DNA of 64,000 nucleotides, from NCBI RefSeq assembly GCF_030272615.1, contig NC_081410.1, forward strand, positions 289,913,957-289,977,956, written 5' to 3'. Under the pieces are notes generated by a model. It saw nothing but the letters and a program-made list of their open reading frames with translations, did not search any database and was not told the DNA's origin. This stretch comes from Cryptomeria japonica (lineage: Eukaryota; Streptophyta; Pinopsida; Cupressales; Cupressaceae). The translations under genes were made by a program, and so were the position numbers. How positions within the stretch are numbered: position 1 is the stretch's first letter; each line of letters opens with the position of its first letter. Below are positions 59,456 to 64,000 of the stretch, one piece after another.

Positions 59456-61332
59456 TGGTGCAGGAGCACCTAAAGGTCCAAGGACACCTCAAAGGAAAAT
59501 GTGGAAAGGTTGAGTCTATTTGTGTCTATTTTTATGTAAGAGGGTAATTCATGACCTAAAACAATTTAATAAGACCCTTGAAGGTTAATTTATGTAATGG
59601 TTGAGTCAAGTTGAGTCAAGTTGTCTAGTTCTGTCAAAATTATCAAAATTGTGTCAGTGTTGTCAAATGAGAAAATTTATGTAATAAACGTTAATAAGGC
59701 ATGTTAAGTGTCAAAATGGGGTCCATATGATGTTTTAAGAGTGTTAAAATCATTAGATTGAGTTTCTTGATGATATAAGAATAAAATGTCAATAATTGTC
59801 AATTTCACACATTCAAATGGTGGATTCCAATAGCTAGTTGGTTCTTAGGTAGTTATGGGAGTTGTTTTCAATTTTTTGGGTCAAAATGTGTTTAAAAACC
59901 TCATTCTCATGTGTAGAGAGGTTTTTGATGTTGATTTGAAGGTGGATCTATGTGAAAACAAACTACTGCAATAAAAATTCAATGTTTTCCTTCCATTTTA
60001 TGAGTAAAATCTGAACTTTTATACATTGAATTCTCACTTCCCTTTCAATTTGTGAATGAATTTATTGTTTGGATGATCTGAGTGCATCTCTACATCCATT
60101 TTAATAAGATTTTAAGGCTTATTAATCATTTTGTGGAAGGCTTAGTTGACTACCCTGCATTTTGTGTGTTATTAACAGTTTTGGACAATTTTTAGGGACA
60201 TCATGTGGAAATAGACTCATTCCACTTTATGTAATTGTTGTTTCTTTTGGAATGAGTCTAAGATAATGTATTATATCATTTAATGTAGTTTTGGTTGTAG
60301 GGAAGAGTGAATTGGAGAGATGGTGACAACCAATTATGGAAAAGTTGCATGTTGAAGGTGAATGTGTGACTGTCTTAGAAAATACAGTCTTGGTTTGAGG
60401 GGCATGTCTCACAATTTCACTATTGGATTTTTCTTATTTTTTGGTATGTTGTGGGAAAAAATGTTTTAGAGGATCTCACTTAAGAGATTGGATAAATAAT
60501 GTTGGATTAAAAATTTATAGACAACTGAGTATGGGTCTATGAAGAAAGACCGGTTAACTTCTCGTTTGACAGTCTAAAGGTCTAAAGGTTTTCATTGAAT
60601 GAGGGTAGCATTTTATGTTTGATTGTGTCTACATGGGTAATTTTAATGTTTTTTGATCCTTTGGTTAGGTCTATAAGTGATTGGAAGTGAGGGATTCGGA
60701 AAGCCCTAGGTTTTGGGTCCTGAAAGAGAGGGTTTGGTGTTTGGGTGTGTAGATGAGCATGGTACCACTTGAAACCTTGAAAATCCATTGATTTACATCA
60801 TAACCTAAGACTTTTTTGGGATTTGGAATAGAGGAGAGTAGTTTGTGATAGGGTTGTTGTGTAAAAGTGGCCTAATTAGGCCTAATCCTAGTAGGACAGG
60901 GTGTTGGTTCAGAAAGTTGGTGACTTGGGCCAAATCATTAGTATCTGATTTTGAAGTATGTTGTGTAACTCAGAAATAGGTATTTGAAACTATAATTTTT
61001 TTTAAGTGTTTTGGGGAAGTTTTGAGTTGTTGCCCAGATACACGATTTAGAGTGCTATTAGGAAATGACCTCTTAAGTGTAGTTTGGTGTATTGGAATTA
61101 AACTAATCAGTTTGGGCATGTGGAACCTTGTGTCAGGGTTTCATAAGTGTTTTAAACCCCTGAGTTATGTTGGGTTAAGTTATTGAAGTTGGAAACCCCA
61201 TTTGAGTGGTTTGGTGAAGGTTTGTGAGTGCAAGGAGTGAAGGGTTGTGGAATCTAGTATTTGATGTTTTGAGTTTGATTATTTCAAAGGTTAGTTGAGT
61301 GTGATAAGAGGTTGGCACAAGGCTCTGCATCA
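59456..61332 (+). repeat. P4 left (5') LTR
   Basis: Starts TGGTGCAGGAGCACC; its first 850 bp match 63095-63955. It ends CTCTGCATCA by position relative to the primer site. The 5' tip has the inverted repeat GGTGC-GCACC. The unshared part (60330-61332) cannot be checked against the right LTR. Confidence 0.75.
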
Positions 61333-61335
61333 TAG

Positions 61336-61346
61336 TGGCATCTGAG
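61336..61346 (+). other. Probable P4 primer binding site
   Basis: TGGCATCTGAG, a degenerate form of the initiator tRNA-Met site TGGTATCAGAG, three bases after the LTR. Confidence 0.5.
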
Positions 61347-61396
61347 TAGTGAGTAGATCCTTGAAGGGTCAAGAAGAGACTGAGAAAGTGAAAGAG

Positions 61397-61894
61397 ATGC
61401 CTACCATCAGAAGAGAGATGAATCAGAGGCAAGCCATATTCAGAACTCGGTGCAAATGCAAAGGTAAGTTGTGTAATGTCATTATTGACAATGGTGTTTT
61501 GAATAATTTTTTTTTAATAGAGATGGTTGAAAAATTAAACTTGGAAAGGAGACCATACAATGCACCTTACAAAGTAAGTGGAATAAGTGATAAAAAATGG
61601 ATTGATGTCAAAGAGAAGGTAGTGGTAGAATTTGATATAGGTTCATACCATGACGTTTTATTATGTGATATTATACCTTTTACAAGTTGTCATTTAATTT
61701 TTAGAAGACATTGGCATCATGATAGATTTGCAGTATATAGTGGCAGGGAGAATGTGTATAACTTTGTCAAGGATGGAAGAAATTTTTTGTTGCACCCATT
61801 GCAAGTTGAGGAGGCACCATTGAGGGTGTCAAGTATTATTTTATTTGAAAGGAAGGAGTATTTGGATTGTGGAATGAAGAAGGTAGAGAAGTAA
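61397..61894 (+). pseudogene. P4 retropepsin-like protease remnant (Ty3/gypsy type)
   Basis: The open frame begins at a GTG (61349); the first ATG is 61397. Residues (ATG numbering) about 20-35 are the active-site block CNVIIDNGVLNNFF, where the usual DxG has become D-N-G. Then come MVEKLNLE, VSGISDKKWIDVKEKVVVEF, IPFTSCHLIFRRHWHHD (normally cHllLGRPWxxD) and VYNFVKDGRNFLLHPL. This matches gypsy polyproteins between Gag and RT. The flap-side changes and absent RT argue that it is dead. Gag is missing: the LTR lies only 65 bp upstream. Confidence 0.75.
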
Positions 61895-63080
61895 TAGGTC
61901 AATCAGACCTTAGTACCTCGAATGTCGAGTGAAGATGGTGATGAGACAATAAAGAGGATAAATGAGATCCCATTGAAGAAAGAATAAGCATGTAGGCAGT
62001 CCCTAGTGATAGGGAAAGAAGTTGAAAGAGGTAGAGGTATGATGAGAAGAAACCAAGTGAACGTTGGGCAGAGAGGTGATGAGTGTTAGATGATGGTGGG
62101 AACAATACTAGGTCCCATGAAGTAGCAAGAGGGTGAACGATTAGAAGGAGTTTTGATTGGATAGATTGTGTGTCCAATTGTGGGACAAGGAGATGGTAGA
62201 AGAAACCATGCTATGAGGAAGAAACAAGGAGAAGATCCCAAGAACATGATAAGGGAAATAGATAAGAAGCTTGAGAAGCCTTAGAGGAAGATGGAGCAGT
62301 AGATGAAGGGGATAATGCCATGTCCTAAAAAGAGTTTTCGATAAGTGAGTAGGTAGCCATGCGCTGGCAAAGAGGTTTTGAAGACTCCAAGAATGAAGGA
62401 GCAAGAAAGTGATAGAGATTGGATGAAGGGAACATGGATATATTCCCTTAGAAAGAAATTTGATGTGAGAAAGGTATATTTTATTTTTATGTAGCAGAGT
62501 GTGATGGTAATGATGCTGATGTGGATGTGGTTTCAGGAGTTGTTTAGGGTGATGACACCAAGAAGCAAGGATAGGCATAAGAATGAGTTGATGCATAGGG
62601 AAGAGGAGATGAATAATGTTGGTTGTATAGATCAACTGATGGATCCTAATTTGTTGATGTAGGTTGAAGGTACATCTGAGGTACCCAAGGAGATGGAGAA
62701 GGTGGCGTGTTCCCAAGAGAACAAGAGGGTTTATCATAGAGAGTATGGTAGCAGATTCAAGGAATTTTCACCCATGACATATAATGGGAGAGATGTAATA
62801 TGTTATGTTTTTTATGCTTACATGTTTTATGGAGGTTATGGAGGTTTTAATGCCTCACAAGTAGGTCAAAGGTGGATGCAAATGCCAAGGAGTAGCCAAG
62901 GACAAGGTAGGAGCAAGTGTTGGGGAATGAATCTAATGGGACCCCAAATTTTTTTCAAAGTAACCAATGAACTAGGAGGCTCATGAAGAGCAGGTAGAAG
63001 ATGGAATAATGTGGGTCTAATTAGAGGAGAGAAAAGAAGATAGAGGAGTAAAGTTTTTCTCTTGGGACAAGAAATTTTTT
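61895..63080 (+). other. P4 unassigned purine-rich internal region
   Basis: Strongly A/G biased on the plus strand, with no convincing conserved frame. A short frame at 62693-62986 ends shortly before a stretch reading like the tail of a gypsy polyprotein (FLLGQEIF then a GGE run) at about 63055-63095. RT, RNase H and integrase motifs are not found. Confidence 0.5.
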
Positions 63081-63094
63081 AAAGGGGGGGAGTA

Positions 63095-63955
63095 TGGTGC
63101 AAGAGCACCTAAGGATCCAAGGAGACCTCAAAGGAAAATGTGGAAAGGTTGAGTCTATTTGAGTCTATTTGGATGTAAGAGGGTCATTCATGAACTAAAA
63201 CAATGTAATAAGACCCTTGAAGATTAATTTATGTAATGGTTGAGTCGAGTCAAGTTGTCTAGTTGTGTCAAAATTGTGTCAATGTTGTCAAATGAGAATT
63301 TTTATTTAATAAATGTTAATAAGGTATGGTAAGTGTCAAAATGGGGTCCATATGATGTTTTAAGAGTGTTAAAATCATTAGATTGAGTTGCTTGATGATA
63401 TAAGGACAAAATGTCAACAATTGTCAATTTCACACATTCAAATGGTGGATTCCAATGGCTAGTTGGTTCTTAGGTAGTTCTAGGAGTTATTTTTGGTTTT
63501 GGGGGTTAAAATGTGTTTAAAAACCTCATTCTCATGTTTAGAGAGGTTCCTGATGTTGATTTGAAGGTTGATGTATGTGAAAACAAACTGCTGCAATAAA
63601 AATTCAATGTTTTCCTTGCATTTTATGAGTAAAGTCTGAACTTTTACACATTGAATTCTCACTTCCCTTTCAATTTTTGAATAGATTTATTGTTTGGATG
63701 ATCTGAGAATGTCTCCACATCCATTTCCAGAGGTTTTGAAGGTTTATTAATCATTTTGTGCAAGGCTTAGTTGACTGCCCTGTAATTTGAGTGTTATTGA
63801 TAGTTTTGGACAGTTATGGGGGACATCATGTGGAAATAGACTTATTCCACTTTATTAAATTGTTGTTTCTTTAGGAATGAGTCTAAGAAAATGTATTATA
63901 TCCTTTCATGTTGTTTTGGTTATAGGGAAGAGTGAATTTAAGAGATGGTGACCAC
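63095..63955 (+). repeat. P4 right (3') LTR, interrupted
   Basis: Starts TGGTGCAAGAGCACC after the polypurine tract and follows 59456-60330 closely. The match stops after GAGATGGTGAC at 63952 or so, near the start of X. Confidence 0.85.
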
Positions 63956-64000
63956 TGTAATACCTTAAAAATGGTCATCTAAACCATAGGCCCCCTAATC
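63956..64000 (+). mobile_element. X: probable start of another LTR element inside the P4 right LTR
   Basis: TGTAATACCTTAAAAATGG resembles the T3 LTR start TGTATACACCTAAAAATGG and begins exactly where the two P4 LTRs cease to match. Only 45 bp are visible. Confidence 0.45.

Larger units (their letters stand above)
59456..64000 (+). mobile_element. P4: LTR element retaining only a protease ORF (right end off window)
   Basis: The left LTR is 59456-61332, followed by an initiator-Met-like primer site, a protease-like ORF, about 1.2 kb of unassigned purine-rich sequence, a polypurine tract (AAAGGGGGGGAGTA, 63081-63094) and the right LTR from 63095. Gag, RT, RNase H and integrase are not visible. 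The left LTR is not the 3' LTR of G, because no polypurine tract stands before 59456. Confidence 0.8.

Noticed and set aside
59456-61332. This LTR as the 3' LTR of G
   Set aside because: No polypurine tract precedes it, while its partner at 63095 has a perfect one and a primer site follows it at 61336.
62141-62737. 198-codon minus-strand ORF rich in Leu and His
   Set aside because: It is the complement of a purine-rich stretch in P4, with biased composition, no domain, and orientation opposite to the element. Likely a shadow.
1-64000. tRNA, rRNA, CRISPR, or host protein genes
   Set aside because: No cloverleaf with intact A and B boxes outside the SINE, no rRNA motifs, no regular spacer array, and no intact non-retroelement ORF was seen.

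Overview
This window is nuclear DNA from a plant, most likely a large repeat-rich genome such as a gymnosperm (inference from AT-rich sequence, nested plant-type LTR retrotransposons, very long LTRs and no host gene in 64 kb). I found no ordinary cellular gene, rRNA, tRNA or CRISPR. Nearly everything is LTR retrotransposon sequence nested in other LTR retrotransposons. Names used here are mine.

Layout, left to right. (1) 1-36268 is one old minus-strand element, R. Its 3' LTR (1-3208, running off the left edge) and a shortened internal stub (3209-3797) are intact as blocks. Its 5' LTR is cut into three pieces (3798-4829, 12846-14775, 35072-36268) by two later insertions. Insertion N1 (4830-12840, plus) is a polymerase-less element with a Copia-type primer site, LTRs of about 1.15 kb, a coiled-coil plus CCHC zinc-knuckle ORF1 and a large unfamiliar ORF2. 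Insertion D (14776-35066, plus) is a tandem dimer, LTR-internal-LTR-internal-LTR, of the family R belongs to. Its LTRs are about 4.2-4.3 kb and its internal regions about 3.7 kb, coding for a Gag and a long acidic tail but no polymerase. (2) 36269-39035 is the leader and 5' LTR of a minus-strand Tat-like Ty3/gypsy element (T2). (3) 39888-59455 is a decayed plus-strand Ty3/gypsy pol gene (G). It is split inside the reverse transcriptase YLDD motif by N2 (40637-47633, a distant relative of N1 that itself carries a SINE) and split inside the integrase by T3 (49305-58978, minus, Tat-like, lacking gag and reverse transcriptase). (4) 59456-64000 is a fourth element, P4, keeping only a protease-like ORF. 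Its right LTR appears to be interrupted at 63956 by the start of yet another LTR.

Four insertions have both ends inside the window and matching 5-bp target-site duplications (ATGGC/GTGGC, GAATC/GAATC, TGTAT/CGTAT, GATAG/GATAG). The R 3' LTR preserves the uninterrupted versions of both sites hit in the R 5' LTR, so the nesting can be checked within the window itself.

The most interesting biology is that every complete element here lacks a reverse transcriptase, while the only reverse transcriptase gene (G) is dead. N1 and N2 have unrelated-looking LTRs but share the same architecture and a recognisably homologous ORF2 of about 1100 codons. That is the best candidate for an undescribed system: a lineage of polymerase-less, Copia-primed retroelements that has kept its own large second protein.
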